Shown here piece after piece: positions 30,378-38,844 of a stretch of 64,000 nucleotides of DNA. The notes beneath the pieces were generated by a model that ran no database searches, was not told where the DNA came from, and worked only from the letters and a program-made list of their open reading frames with translations. A program made the position numbers and the translations under genes. Within the stretch, counting starts at the first letter, position 1. Every line of letters begins with the position of its first letter. Source of the DNA: Pseudomonas sp. Irchel s3b2 (GTDB taxonomy: Bacteria; Pseudomonadota; Gammaproteobacteria; Pseudomonadales; Pseudomonadaceae); assembly GCF_900187445.1 (NCBI RefSeq), contig NZ_FYEB01000011.1:1-64000 (forward strand), given 5' to 3'.

Positions 30378-30401
30378 CCCGGCAGCTAGTGCGCTGCCGG
30401 G
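30378..30401 (+). terminator. Hairpin after rpmJ (weak terminator)
   Basis: CCCGGCAGC-TAGTGC-GCTGCCGGG is a perfect nine-base GC-rich stem. The following TTGATTATTTGTT is only partly T-rich, so termination may be incomplete. It is placed like the hairpin between rpsN and rpsH. Confidence 0.68.
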
Positions 30402-30430
30402 TTGATTATTTGTTATTACAGCGATATTAT
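30402..30430 (+). promoter_or_regulatory. Promoter for the alpha operon (rpsM-rplQ)
   Basis: TTGATT at 30402-30407 directly follows the hairpin, and TATTAT at 30425-30430 lies 17 bases on. The leader to rpsM is about 53 bases. Confidence 0.68.
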
Positions 30431-30489
30431 CTCGCGCCCTATTTCTTGGCTTCCGGGGCGTAGGTAGCTGTCAATTGGAGTCCCACTGA

Positions 30490-30846
30490 ATGGCCCGTAT
30501 TGCAGGCGTTAACATTCCAGATAACAAGCATACTGTTATCTCGCTGACCTACATCTATGGTGTTGGTCGCACTACTGCACAGAAAATTTGTGCAGTGACT
30601 GGGGTAAACCCAGCCGCAAAGATCAAAGATCTGAGCGACGAGCAGATTGAACAGCTGCGTGGCGAAGTGGCGAAGTTCACCACTGAAGGTGACCTGCGTC
30701 GCGAAATCAACATGAAAATCAAGCGTTTGATGGACCTCGGTTGCTATCGCGGTCTGCGTCATCGTCGTGGTCTTCCAGTGCGCGGTCAGCGTACCAAGAC
30801 TAACGCGCGTACCCGTAAAGGTCCGCGTAAGCCGATCCGCAAGTAA
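30490..30846 (+). CDS. rpsM: 30S ribosomal protein S13
   Basis: 118 residues (MARIAGVNIPDNKHTVISLT). S13 is in the 30S head and contacts P-site tRNA with its basic C-terminal tail (KTNARTRKGPRKPIRK). First gene of the alpha operon. Confidence 0.98.
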   Translation: MARIAGVNIPDNKHTVISLTYIYGVGRTTAQKICAVTGVNPAAKIKDLSDEQIEQLRGEVAKFTTEGDLRREINMKIKRLMDLGCYRGLRHRRGLPVRGQRTKTNARTRKGPRKPIRK

Positions 30847-30876
30847 TCGCCCCAGCGAATCGACAGGAAATTAATC

Positions 30877-31266
30877 ATGGCTAAACCTGCTGCTCGTCCT
30901 CGTAAAAAAGTTAAAAAGACAGTGGTTGATGGCATCGCCCACATCCATGCTTCTTTTAACAACACAATCGTGACCATCACCGACCGTCAAGGCAACGCTC
31001 TTTCCTGGGCTACCTCCGGTGGTTCGGGTTTCCGCGGTTCCCGCAAGTCCACCCCGTTCGCTGCTCAAGTAGCTGCTGAACGTGCTGGTCAAGCTGCGCT
31101 GGAATACGGCCTGAAAAACCTCGACGTTAACGTCAAAGGTCCAGGCCCAGGTCGTGAATCCGCAGTCCGCGCTTTGAACGGCTGTGGCTACAAGATCGCC
31201 AGCATCACCGACGTGACGCCAATCCCGCACAACGGGTGCCGTCCGCCGAAGAAGCGCCGCGTGTAA
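30877..31266 (+). CDS. rpsK: 30S ribosomal protein S11
   Basis: 129 residues. S11 lies on the 30S platform near the E site. The conserved HIHASFNNTIVTITDRQGN and the C-terminal TPIPHNGCRPPKKRRV are present; the Asn-Gly there is prone to isoaspartate formation in other bacteria. Confidence 0.98.
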   Translation: MAKPAARPRKKVKKTVVDGIAHIHASFNNTIVTITDRQGNALSWATSGGSGFRGSRKSTPFAAQVAAERAGQAALEYGLKNLDVNVKGPGPGRESAVRALNGCGYKIASITDVTPIPHNGCRPPKKRRV

Positions 31267-31284
31267 TCCAGGAGATTGTAAAGA

Positions 31285-31905
31285 ATGGCTCGTTACATTG
31301 GTCCAAAATGCAAACTCGCTCGTCGCGAAGGCACCGATCTCTTTCTGAAGAGCGGCGTGCGCGCGATCGAATCGAAGTGCAACATTGAAGCAGCACCTGG
31401 TATCCACGGCCAACGCCGCGGTCGCCAGTCCGATTACGGCACCCAACTGCGTGAAAAGCAGAAGGTCCGTCGTATCTACGGCGTTCTCGAGCGTCAATTC
31501 AGCGGCTACTACAAAGAAGCAGCTGGCAAGAAAGGTGCAACCGGTGAAAACCTGCTGCAACTGCTCGAATGCCGTCTGGACAACGTTGTATACCGTATGG
31601 GTTTTGGCTCTACTCGTGCCGAATCCCGTCAGCTGGTATCGCACAAGTCGATCAGCGTTAACGGTCAGACCGTAAACGTTCCGTCTTACCAGGTTCGTGC
31701 TGGTGACGTGGTCGCAGTTCGCGAGAAAGCAAAGAACCAACTTCGCATTGTCCAAGCTCTCGATCTGTGTGCCCAACGTGGCCGCGTAGAATGGGTAGAA
31801 GTAGACACTGAGAAGAAGTCGGGCGTTTTCAAGAACGTTCCTGCTCGCAGTGATCTGTCCGCCGACATCAACGAAAGCCTGATTGTCGAGCTCTACTCCA
31901 AGTAA
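31285..31905 (+). CDS. rpsD: 30S ribosomal protein S4
   Basis: 206 residues. S4 initiates 30S assembly and in E. coli represses the alpha operon by binding an mRNA pseudoknot. The S4-type RNA-binding domain (about 95-155) has the RLDNVVYRMGFGSTRAESRQ signature. No cysteine zinc site is seen at the N-terminus. I did not identify the pseudoknot before rpsM. Confidence 0.98.
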   Translation: MARYIGPKCKLARREGTDLFLKSGVRAIESKCNIEAAPGIHGQRRGRQSDYGTQLREKQKVRRIYGVLERQFSGYYKEAAGKKGATGENLLQLLECRLDNVVYRMGFGSTRAESRQLVSHKSISVNGQTVNVPSYQVRAGDVVAVREKAKNQLRIVQALDLCAQRGRVEWVEVDTEKKSGVFKNVPARSDLSADINESLIVELYSK

Positions 31906-31927
31906 GGGCTAGAAAATAGGTGCATCC

Positions 31928-32929
31928 ATGCAGATTTCGGTAAATGAGTTCCTGACACCCCGCCATATTGATGTGCAGGTTGTCAGTCCAACCCGCGCCA
32001 AGATCACTCTCGAGCCTCTCGAGCGTGGTTTCGGCCACACCCTGGGCAACGCGCTGCGCCGCATCCTGTTGTCCTCAATGCCCGGCTGTGCAGTAGTCGA
32101 GGCCGAGATTGACGGTGTACTCCATGAGTACAGCGCCATCGAAGGCGTACAGGAAGACGTAATTGAAATCCTGTTGAACCTTAAAGGTCTGGCTATCAAG
32201 CTGCACGGTCGTGACGAAGTTACGCTGACCTTGTCGAAGAAGGGTTCGGGGGTGGTTACCGCTGCCGATATTCAGCTGGATCATGATGTCGAGATCGTTA
32301 ACCCCGATCACGTAATCGCTAACCTGGCGTCTAACGGCGCCCTGAACATGAAGCTCACCGTAGCTCGTGGTCGTGGTTATGAACCGGCAGACTCGCGTCA
32401 GAGCGATGAAGACGAAAGCCGCAGCATCGGTCGCTTGCAGCTTGACTCTTCGTTCAGCCCGGTTCGCCGTATCGCATACGTGGTGGAAAACGCCCGTGTC
32501 GAACAGCGTACTAACCTGGACAAGCTGGTTATTGATCTGGAAACCAACGGTACCCTGGATCCTGAAGAGGCTATCCGTCGTGCTGCAACCATTCTGCAAC
32601 AGCAGTTGGCTGCGTTCGTCGACCTCAAAGGTGACAGTGAGCCAGTGGTTGTCGAGCAGGAAGACGAGATCGATCCGATCCTGCTTCGCCCGGTTGACGA
32701 TCTGGAACTGACTGTACGTTCGGCTAACTGCCTTAAGGCGGAAAACATCTACTACATCGGTGACCTGATTCAGCGTACCGAAGTAGAGCTGTTGAAGACT
32801 CCGAACCTTGGCAAGAAATCCTTGACTGAAATCAAGGACGTTCTGGCCTCCCGCGGTCTGTCCCTCGGCATGCGCCTCGACAACTGGCCGCCTGCAAGTC
32901 TTAAGAAGGACGACAAGGCGACTGCCTGA
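31928..32929 (+). CDS. rpoA: DNA-directed RNA polymerase subunit alpha
   Basis: 333 residues. The N-terminal domain (about 1-230) dimerises and assembles the polymerase; LEPLERGFGHTLGNALRRIL is its signature. The C-terminal domain (about 250-330) binds UP elements and activators through the LRPVDDLELTVRSANCLK and NLGKKSLTEIK helices. The gene lies between rpsD and rplQ as usual. Confidence 0.99.
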   Translation: MQISVNEFLTPRHIDVQVVSPTRAKITLEPLERGFGHTLGNALRRILLSSMPGCAVVEAEIDGVLHEYSAIEGVQEDVIEILLNLKGLAIKLHGRDEVTLTLSKKGSGVVTAADIQLDHDVEIVNPDHVIANLASNGALNMKLTVARGRGYEPADSRQSDEDESRSIGRLQLDSSFSPVRRIAYVVENARVEQRTNLDKLVIDLETNGTLDPEEAIRRAATILQQQLAAFVDLKGDSEPVVVEQEDEIDPILLRPVDDLELTVRSANCLKAENIYYIGDLIQRTEVELLKTPNLGKKSLTEIKDVLASRGLSLGMRLDNWPPASLKKDDKATA

Positions 32930-32971
32930 TCGTCGTAATCACCGAACGTAGTGTTTGGTAAGGAATGAACC

Positions 32972-33358
32972 ATGCGTCATCGTAAAAGTGGTCGTCACCT
33001 GAGCCGCACCAGCTCGCACCGCAAGGCCATGTTTCAAAACATGGCGGTGTCGCTGTTCGAGCACGAGCTGATCAAAACTACACTGCCAAAAGCCAAAGAA
33101 CTGCGTCGCGTTGCTGAGCCGCTGATCACTTTGGCCAAGACAGACAGCTTGGCTAACCGCCGTCTGGCTTTCGACCGTACTCGTTCGAAAGCTATCGTTG
33201 GTAAGCTCTTCAACGACCTGGGCAAGCGTTACGCTACCCGTGAGGGTGGCTACCTGCGCATCCTCAAGTGCGGTTTCCGCGCTGGCGACAACGCGCCTAT
33301 GGCGTACGTCGAGTTGGTTGATCGTGCTGTCGGCGGTGAAGCTGTATCCGCTGAGTAA
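32972..33358 (+). CDS. rplQ: 50S ribosomal protein L17
   Basis: 128 residues (MRHRKSGRHLSRTSSHRKAM). L17 sits near the tunnel exit. It is the last gene of the ribosomal string; a strong terminator follows 20 bases later. Confidence 0.98.
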   Translation: MRHRKSGRHLSRTSSHRKAMFQNMAVSLFEHELIKTTLPKAKELRRVAEPLITLAKTDSLANRRLAFDRTRSKAIVGKLFNDLGKRYATREGGYLRILKCGFRAGDNAPMAYVELVDRAVGGEAVSAE

Positions 33359-33378
33359 GACGTCAGTCTGAAACAAGA

Positions 33379-33403
33379 AACCGGGCCTAGTGCCCGGTTT
33401 TTT
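33379..33403 (+). terminator. Rho-independent terminator of the alpha operon
   Basis: AACCGGGC-CTAGT-GCCCGGTTTTTT is a stable stem with six T residues after rplQ. Confidence 0.9.
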
Positions 33404-33597
33404 GTGCCTGTAAGAAACGCGCTCTACGTACAAGCTTCAAACCTTTTTCGGTCTGCACTATATGCGTGGGATTGATCATTAGAGATTTTCTATTGATGTC
33501 TGCAAGTTAATGAATTTGTGACTGTCATTTGGATGATCAATACTTCCCGCCAAGCCGATTCGCCGGCAGTTCAAGACTGACAGAGGAAGAAGATCGC

Positions 33598-35046
33598 ATG
33601 AGCCAGAATAAAACGCTTACGACCGCCAGTGGCGCTCCTGTCGCCGACAACCAGAATTCCCGTTCCGCCGGCCCCCGTGGCCCTTTACTGCTCGACGATT
33701 TCCACCTGATCGAGAAGCTTGCGCACTTCAATCGTGAAAACATCCCTGAGCGTCGTGTACACGCCAAAGGTTCGGGTGCCTACGGTACGTTCACCGCGAC
33801 TCGCGACATCACCGAATACACCAGCGCCAAGTTGTTTGAGTCCGTCGGCAAACAAACCCCGACATTCTTGCGATTCTCCACCGTGGGCGGCGAGCGCGGT
33901 TCGGCGGACACCGAGCGTGATCCACGTGGTTTTGCTTTGAAGTTTTACACTGAAGAAGGCAACTGGGACATTGTCGGTAACAACACGCCGGTTTTTTTCA
34001 TCCGCGATCCGCTGAAGTTCCCTGACTTTATCCACACCCAGAAACGGCTGCCGCAAAGTAATTTGAAAAGTGCGCAAATGATGTGGGACTTCTGGTCGCA
34101 TTCGCCCGAGGCGTTGCACCAGGTCACCATTCTGTTCTCGGACCGTGGCATCCCTGACGGTTATCGTCATATGCACGGCTTCGGCAGCCATACCTACAGC
34201 CTGATCAACGCCAATGGCGAGCGTCACTGGGTGAAGTGGCACTACAAAACCAAACAAGGGATCAAGAATCTCGCTCCGGCAGAAGCGGCTCGCCTGGCTG
34301 GCACCGATCCGGATTACGCACAACGTGACCTGTTCGGCGCCATTGAGCGCGGTGACTTCCCGAAATGGAGTGTCAACATCCAGATCATGACCGAGGCCCA
34401 AGCCGCGGCTCACTATGAGAACCCCTTCGACGTTACCAAAACCTGGTCGCAGAAAGAGTTCCCACTGATCGAAGTGGGTGAATTGGAGCTCAACCGTAAT
34501 CCGCTGAACTACTTTGCCGAAGTCGAGCAAGCGGCGTTCGGTCCGAGCAACATGGTTCCGGGTGTTGGCCTGTCGCCTGACCGCATGCTGCAAGGTCGTG
34601 TGTTCGCTTATGCTGATGCCCACCGCTACCGCGTTGGCACCAATCACCAGCAATTGCCGGTGAATGCGCCTCGTAGCCCGGTCAATACCTACCAGCGCGA
34701 CGGCTCCATGGCGTTTGGCAGCAATGGTGGCGCAACGCCGAACTACGAGCCGAACAGCTACATAGAATCACCGAAACAGGCACCGCGCTACGCGGAACCT
34801 GCCTTGGCCTTGAGTGGCGCGGCTGATCGTTACGATCATCGCGAAGATACAGACTACTACAGTCATGCTGGTGCGCTGTTCCGCCTGATGAGCAATGAGC
34901 AGAAAACCCTGCTGATCAACAACATTGCCGGCGCCATGGCTGGTGTTTCCAGCGATGTTGTTGATCGCCAATTGCAGCATTTCTTCAAGGCCGACCCGGC
35001 GTATGGAGAAGCAATCGCGAAGGCACTCAACGTACAGCTTAACTAA
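33598..35046 (+). CDS. katA: Monofunctional heme catalase (small-subunit, clade III type)
   Basis: 482 residues from the ATG at 33598, preceded by AGAGGAAGA. An in-frame start 69 bases upstream has no good ribosome-binding site. It breaks down hydrogen peroxide. The active-site region RRVHAKGSGAYGTF carries the distal His. The heme-ligand signature RVFAYADAH holds the proximal Tyr. The length fits small-subunit catalases, and no signal peptide is seen, so it is cytoplasmic. The catalase-ferritin pair matches the katA/ferritin neighbourhood of P. aeruginosa. The upstream 190 bases are AT-rich; an OxyR site was sought but not convincing. Confidence 0.95.
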   Translation: MSQNKTLTTASGAPVADNQNSRSAGPRGPLLLDDFHLIEKLAHFNRENIPERRVHAKGSGAYGTFTATRDITEYTSAKLFESVGKQTPTFLRFSTVGGERGSADTERDPRGFALKFYTEEGNWDIVGNNTPVFFIRDPLKFPDFIHTQKRLPQSNLKSAQMMWDFWSHSPEALHQVTILFSDRGIPDGYRHMHGFGSHTYSLINANGERHWVKWHYKTKQGIKNLAPAEAARLAGTDPDYAQRDLFGAIERGDFPKWSVNIQIMTEAQAAAHYENPFDVTKTWSQKEFPLIEVGELELNRNPLNYFAEVEQAAFGPSNMVPGVGLSPDRMLQGRVFAYADAHRYRVGTNHQQLPVNAPRSPVNTYQRDGSMAFGSNGGATPNYEPNSYIESPKQAPRYAEPALALSGAADRYDHREDTDYYSHAGALFRLMSNEQKTLLINNIAGAMAGVSSDVVDRQLQHFFKADPAYGEAIAKALNVQLN

Positions 35047-35063
35047 GTCTAAACGATAAGCAG

Positions 35064-35088
35064 AACCGCCCTCATTTTGGCGGTTTTT
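35064..35088 (+). terminator. Rho-independent terminator after catalase
   Basis: AACCGCC-CTCATTTT-GGCGGTTTTTG: a seven-base stem followed by a T run, 18 bases after the catalase stop. Confidence 0.82.
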
Positions 35089-35201
35089 GCGTTATTTAAA
35101 CTGGTTTTCTCAGAATATCTTCGCTTTTGTTGCGTATGGCGAGTGACCTTCCGGTCAGGTTGGTTCAAACTACAGACTTTCAAGCAGGGAGATGTAGGGC
35201 G

Positions 35202-35666
35202 ATGCAAGGTCACCCAGACGTAATCGATTACCTCAACACGTTGCTGACAGGCGAACTGGCCGCGCGTGATCAATATTTCGTGCACTCGCGGATGTATGAG
35301 GACTGGGGGTTCACCGAGCTCTACGAACGTATCAATCACGAGATGGAAGAAGAGGCGCAGCACGCTGATGCCCTGATGCGTCGGATCCTCATGCTCGAAG
35401 GTACTCCACGTATGCGTCCGGACGATCTGGATGTCGGCACCACCGTGCCTGACATGCTCGCCGCTGACCTGCGTCTGGAATACAAAGTTCGCGCAGCTCT
35501 GTGCAAGGGCATAGAGCTTTGTGAGCTGCACAGGGATTACGTCAGTCGCGAGATCCTGCGCATTCAGCTGGCCGATACCGAAGAAGATCACACCTACTGG
35601 CTCGAGAAGCAGCTGGGCCTGATCAAACTGATCGGTCTGGAAAACTACCTGCAATCGCAGTTCTGA
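35202..35666 (+). CDS. bfr: Bacterioferritin-family iron storage protein lacking the heme-ligand Met
   Basis: 154 residues from the ATG at 35202 (AGGGCG just upstream); a longer in-frame reading from 35127 adds a non-conserved extension. It is a four-helix ferritin-like subunit of a 24-mer that oxidises and stores iron. The ferroxidase ligands are all present: Glu18, Tyr25, Glu51, His54, Glu93, Glu127 and His130. At position 52, where E. coli Bfr has the heme-binding Met (DEMKHAD), this protein has Ala (EEAQHAD). It therefore resembles the P. aeruginosa protein next to katA, first called BfrA and later treated as a non-heme ferritin. The pairing with catalase fits peroxide and iron detoxification. 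Confidence 0.94.
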   Translation: MQGHPDVIDYLNTLLTGELAARDQYFVHSRMYEDWGFTELYERINHEMEEEAQHADALMRRILMLEGTPRMRPDDLDVGTTVPDMLAADLRLEYKVRAALCKGIELCELHRDYVSREILRIQLADTEEDHTYWLEKQLGLIKLIGLENYLQSQF

Positions 35667-35672
35667 TGCTGT

Positions 35673-35757
35673 TGTAGGAGCGAGGCCCGCGAAGGGATCG
35701 CCGCGGCGCATCAGCCTGACCGAGGTGAGGCCTTCGCGGGCAAGCCTCGCTCCTACA
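35673..35757. repeat. REP/REPIN-type inverted repeat
   Basis: TGTAGGAGCGAGG at the left faces CCTCGCTCCTACA at the right, with CCCGCGAAGG and CCTTCGCGGG inside. The left arm lacks four bases (CTTG) found in the right arm. It lies between the ferritin stop and the terminator shared with uvrA. Confidence 0.85.
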
Positions 35758-35766
35758 GAAACGCAC

Positions 35767-35806
35767 AAAAAAGCCCCTGTCACTGATGAAGTGACAGGGG
35801 CTTTTT
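35767..35806. terminator. Bidirectional terminator between bfr and uvrA
   Basis: AAAAAGCCCCTGTCAC-TGATGAA-GTGACAGGGGCTTTTT is a perfect long stem with A and T runs on both sides, so it can stop transcription from both converging genes. Confidence 0.92.
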
Positions 35807-35818
35807 CGTGGGCCTGAT

Positions 35819-38653
35819 TCAGTCTCTGTCGCGAGCCAGTAACGGTTTCAGGTAGAAGCCAGTGTGAGACTGCTTCATCTCGGCGACTTCTTCCGGTGTA
35901 CCGACGGCAATGATCTGCCCGCCTTTGGAACCACCTTCCGGCCCCAGGTCCACCAACCAGTCGGCGGTCTTGATCACATCCAGGTTGTGCTCGATCACTA
36001 CCACGGTATTGCCGTGGTCGCGAAGACGATGCAGTACGTCGAGCAGTTGCTGGATATCCGCAAAGTGCAGGCCGGTGGTCGGCTCATCGAGGATGTAAAG
36101 CGTCTTGCCGGTATCGCGCTTGGACAGCTCGCGGGACAGTTTCACCCGCTGGGCTTCGCCGCCGGACAGCGTCGTCGCCGATTGCCCCAGCTTGATGTAG
36201 GAAAGACCTACGTCCATCAAGGTCTGAAGCTTGCGCGCCAAAGCTGGAACTGCATCGAAGAACACCCGCGCTTCCTCAATGGTCATCTCGAGGGTTTCGT
36301 GGATGCTCTTGCCCTTGTATTTGATCTCCAGCGTTTCGCGGTTGTAACGCTTGCTCTTGCAGACGTCGCACGGGACATAAATATCCGGCAGGAAGTGCAT
36401 TTCAACCTTGATCAGGCCATCACCCTGACAGGCTTCGCAGCGTCCGCCCTTCACATTGAAGGAGAAGCGCCCCGGTCCGTAACCGCGGGAGCGGGATTCC
36501 GGTACACCGGCGAACAACTCGCGAATCGGCGTGAACAGCCCGGTATAGGTCGCCGGGTTAGAGCGCGGCGTGCGACCGATCGGGCTCTGATCGATGTCGA
36601 CGACTTTATCCAGATGCTCCAGACCTTTGATGTTGTCGTGAGCTGCCGCTTCCAGAGTCGTGGCGCCGTTGAGTGCGGTAGCGCTCAAAGGAAACAGCGT
36701 GTTGTTGATCAGTGTCGACTTGCCCGAGCCAGACACACCGGTCACGCAGGTCAGTAGACCGATCGGAATCTCCAGATCGACATTGCGCAGGTTGTTGCCA
36801 CGGGCACCCTTGAGGGCCAGCGACAACTTCTTGTTACGCGGCGTGCGTTTGGCTGGAACTGCGATCTTTACCCGGCCCGACAAGTACTTGCCGGTCAGCG
36901 AATCAGGGTGAGCCATGACCTCGGCCGGCGTCCCTTCGGCGACGATATGCCCACCATGCACGCCGGCGCCCGGGCCGATATCCACCACATAGTCGGCAAG
37001 ACGAATCGCATCTTCGTCGTGCTCGACCACAATCACCGTGTTGCCGATGTCGCGCAGGTGCTTGAGGGTGCCCAGCAACCGGTCATTGTCCCGTTGATGC
37101 AGGCCGATCGACGGTTCATCGAGGATGTACAGAACGCCCACCAGACCGGCGCCAATCTGACTGGCCAGACGAATACGCTGGGCTTCGCCGCCCGACAGCG
37201 TATCGGCACTGCGATCCAGGGACAGGTAGTCCAGGCCAACGTTGACCAGAAACTGCAGCCGCTCGCGGATTTCCTTGAGAATCTTGTCGGCGATCTCGCC
37301 GCGGCGACCGGTCAGTTTCAGCACGCCAAAATATTCACAGGCGTCACCGATCGGCAGATTGGTCACCGCCGGCAAGGTCTTCTCGCCAACCCACACGTGC
37401 CGCGCCTCGCGACGCAGACGGGTGCCGCGGCAATCCGGGCAGGGCTGGGTGCTGAGGAACTTGGCCAGTTCTTCACGGACCGAAGCCGACTCGGTTTCGC
37501 GGTAGCGGCGTTCCAGGTTCGGCACTATGCCTTCGAACGGGTGCGAACGTTTGACGATATCGCCACGGTCGTTCAGGTACTTGAAGTCGACATTCTGCGA
37601 GCCGCTGCCATGCAGGATGAATTTCTGCTGATCGACCGGCAGCTCGTTGAACGGCACTTCAAGGCTGAACTTGTAGTGCGAGGCCAGCGAGCCAAGCATC
37701 TGGAAGTAATAGACGTTGCGCCGGTCCCAGCCGCGAATCGCACCTTCGGCCAGGGTCAGTTCACCGTTCACCAATCGTTTGGTGTCGAAGAATTGTTTAA
37801 CCCCCAGACCATCGCAGGTCGGGCAAGCGCCGGCCGGGTTGTTGAAGGAAAACAGCTTGGGCTCCAACTCGCTGATGGCATGGCCGCAGATTGGACAGGC
37901 GAAGCGCGCGGAGAAGATGATTTCTTCGCCGGGCTCGTCATCCATTGGCGCCACAAGAGCGATACCGTCCGCCAGTTTCAGCGCGGTCTCGAACGATTCG
38001 GCCAGGCGTTGCTGCAAATCGGCGCGGACCTTGAAGCGGTCGACCACGACATCGATCGAGTGCTTCTTCTGTTTATCCAGCTTCGGCAACTCGTCCAGCT
38101 CGTAGAGCCTGCCGTTGACCCGGGCTCGCACAAAACCCTGGGCGCGGAGTTCTTCGAAGACCGAGAGGTGCTCGCCCTTGCGCTCGCGGATCACCGGCGC
38201 TAACAGCATAAGCTTGCTGCCCTCCGGTTGTGCCAGCACCAGATCAACCATCTGGCTGACGGTCTGAGCTTCCAGCGGAATGTCGTGGTCCGGGCAGCGC
38301 GGAATACCGACGCGAGCGTAGAGCAGGCGCAGGTAGTCGTAGATTTCGGTAATGGTGCCGACCGTCGAACGCGGGTTGTGCGAGGTCGACTTCTGTTCGA
38401 TGGAGATCGCTGGCGACAGACCTTCGATGGTGTCGACGTCAGGTTTTTCCATCATCGACAGGAATTGCCGGGCGTAGGCCGACAGCGATTCGACATAACG
38501 GCGCTGGCCTTCGGCGTACAGCGTGTCAAAGGCCAGGGACGACTTGCCGGATCCGGACAGGCCGGTGATAACGATCAGTTTGTCCCGTGGCAGGGTCAGG
38601 TCGATGTTCTTCAGGTTGTGGGTTCGGGCCCCACGAATCAGGATCTTGTCCAA
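35819..38653 (-). CDS. uvrA: Excinuclease ABC subunit UvrA
   Basis: 944 residues from a TTG start at 38653 (MDKILIRGARTHNLKNIDLT). An in-frame ATG 72 bases upstream adds a segment not found in UvrA. It is the damage-recognition ATPase of nucleotide excision repair. There are two ABC ATPase modules: Walker A GLSGSGKSS and GVSGSGKST, signatures LSGGEAQRIRLA and LSGGEAQRVKLS. The zinc modules include CPICGH...CPTCDGLG and CEACQGDG...CDVC. A LexA-like site is described upstream. Confidence 0.98.
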   Translation of the reverse strand: MDKILIRGARTHNLKNIDLTLPRDKLIVITGLSGSGKSSLAFDTLYAEGQRRYVESLSAYARQFLSMMEKPDVDTIEGLSPAISIEQKSTSHNPRSTVGTITEIYDYLRLLYARVGIPRCPDHDIPLEAQTVSQMVDLVLAQPEGSKLMLLAPVIRERKGEHLSVFEELRAQGFVRARVNGRLYELDELPKLDKQKKHSIDVVVDRFKVRADLQQRLAESFETALKLADGIALVAPMDDEPGEEIIFSARFACPICGHAISELEPKLFSFNNPAGACPTCDGLGVKQFFDTKRLVNGELTLAEGAIRGWDRRNVYYFQMLGSLASHYKFSLEVPFNELPVDQQKFILHGSGSQNVDFKYLNDRGDIVKRSHPFEGIVPNLERRYRETESASVREELAKFLSTQPCPDCRGTRLRREARHVWVGEKTLPAVTNLPIGDACEYFGVLKLTGRRGEIADKILKEIRERLQFLVNVGLDYLSLDRSADTLSGGEAQRIRLASQIGAGLVGVLYILDEPSIGLHQRDNDRLLGTLKHLRDIGNTVIVVEHDEDAIRLADYVVDIGPGAGVHGGHIVAEGTPAEVMAHPDSLTGKYLSGRVKIAVPAKRTPRNKKLSLALKGARGNNLRNVDLEIPIGLLTCVTGVSGSGKSTLINNTLFPLSATALNGATTLEAAAHDNIKGLEHLDKVVDIDQSPIGRTPRSNPATYTGLFTPIRELFAGVPESRSRGYGPGRFSFNVKGGRCEACQGDGLIKVEMHFLPDIYVPCDVCKSKRYNRETLEIKYKGKSIHETLEMTIEEARVFFDAVPALARKLQTLMDVGLSYIKLGQSATTLSGGEAQRVKLSRELSKRDTGKTLYILDEPTTGLHFADIQQLLDVLHRLRDHGNTVVVIEHNLDVIKTADWLVDLGPEGGSKGGQIIAVGTPEEVAEMKQSHTGFYLKPLLARDRD

Positions 38654-38703
38654 AGTGGCCTCGCTCGGCGGGCGTCGAAAACGTAGGAGTATACGGCCAA
38701 ATA

Positions 38704-38719
38704 CTGGATGGATGCACAC
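38704..38719 (-). promoter_or_regulatory. Possible LexA (SOS) box upstream of uvrA
   Basis: The 16-base site CTGGATGGATGCACAC fits CTG-N10-CAG with one mismatch in the core. It lies 51-66 bases upstream of the uvrA start and ten bases upstream of a TATACT -10 box on the minus strand (38688-38693), i.e. over the expected -35 region. UvrA is a standard SOS gene, which supports it, but the match is imperfect. Confidence 0.4.
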
Positions 38720-38844
38720 TATCAAATCAGGGGCGCGCCGCCTTGCATGAAGACTGCGTCATCTGTGCGCGTCATAGCGTCGCGATGTACCCCGTCAATC
38801 GATGGGACTGGTAGAATCGCCGCCGGTTCACATGAGGTTTTTCC

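Noticed and set aside
33471..33497. Possible OxyR site upstream of catalase
   Set aside because: Two ATTGAT copies lie 21 bases apart, but the inverted partners of the OxyR consensus do not match.
33529..33597. 23-codon N-terminal extension of catalase
   Set aside because: No ribosome-binding site; the ATG at 33598 has a good one and gives the family length.
36908..38203. 431-codon frame on the plus strand inside uvrA
   Set aside because: Antisense shadow of uvrA with no motifs.
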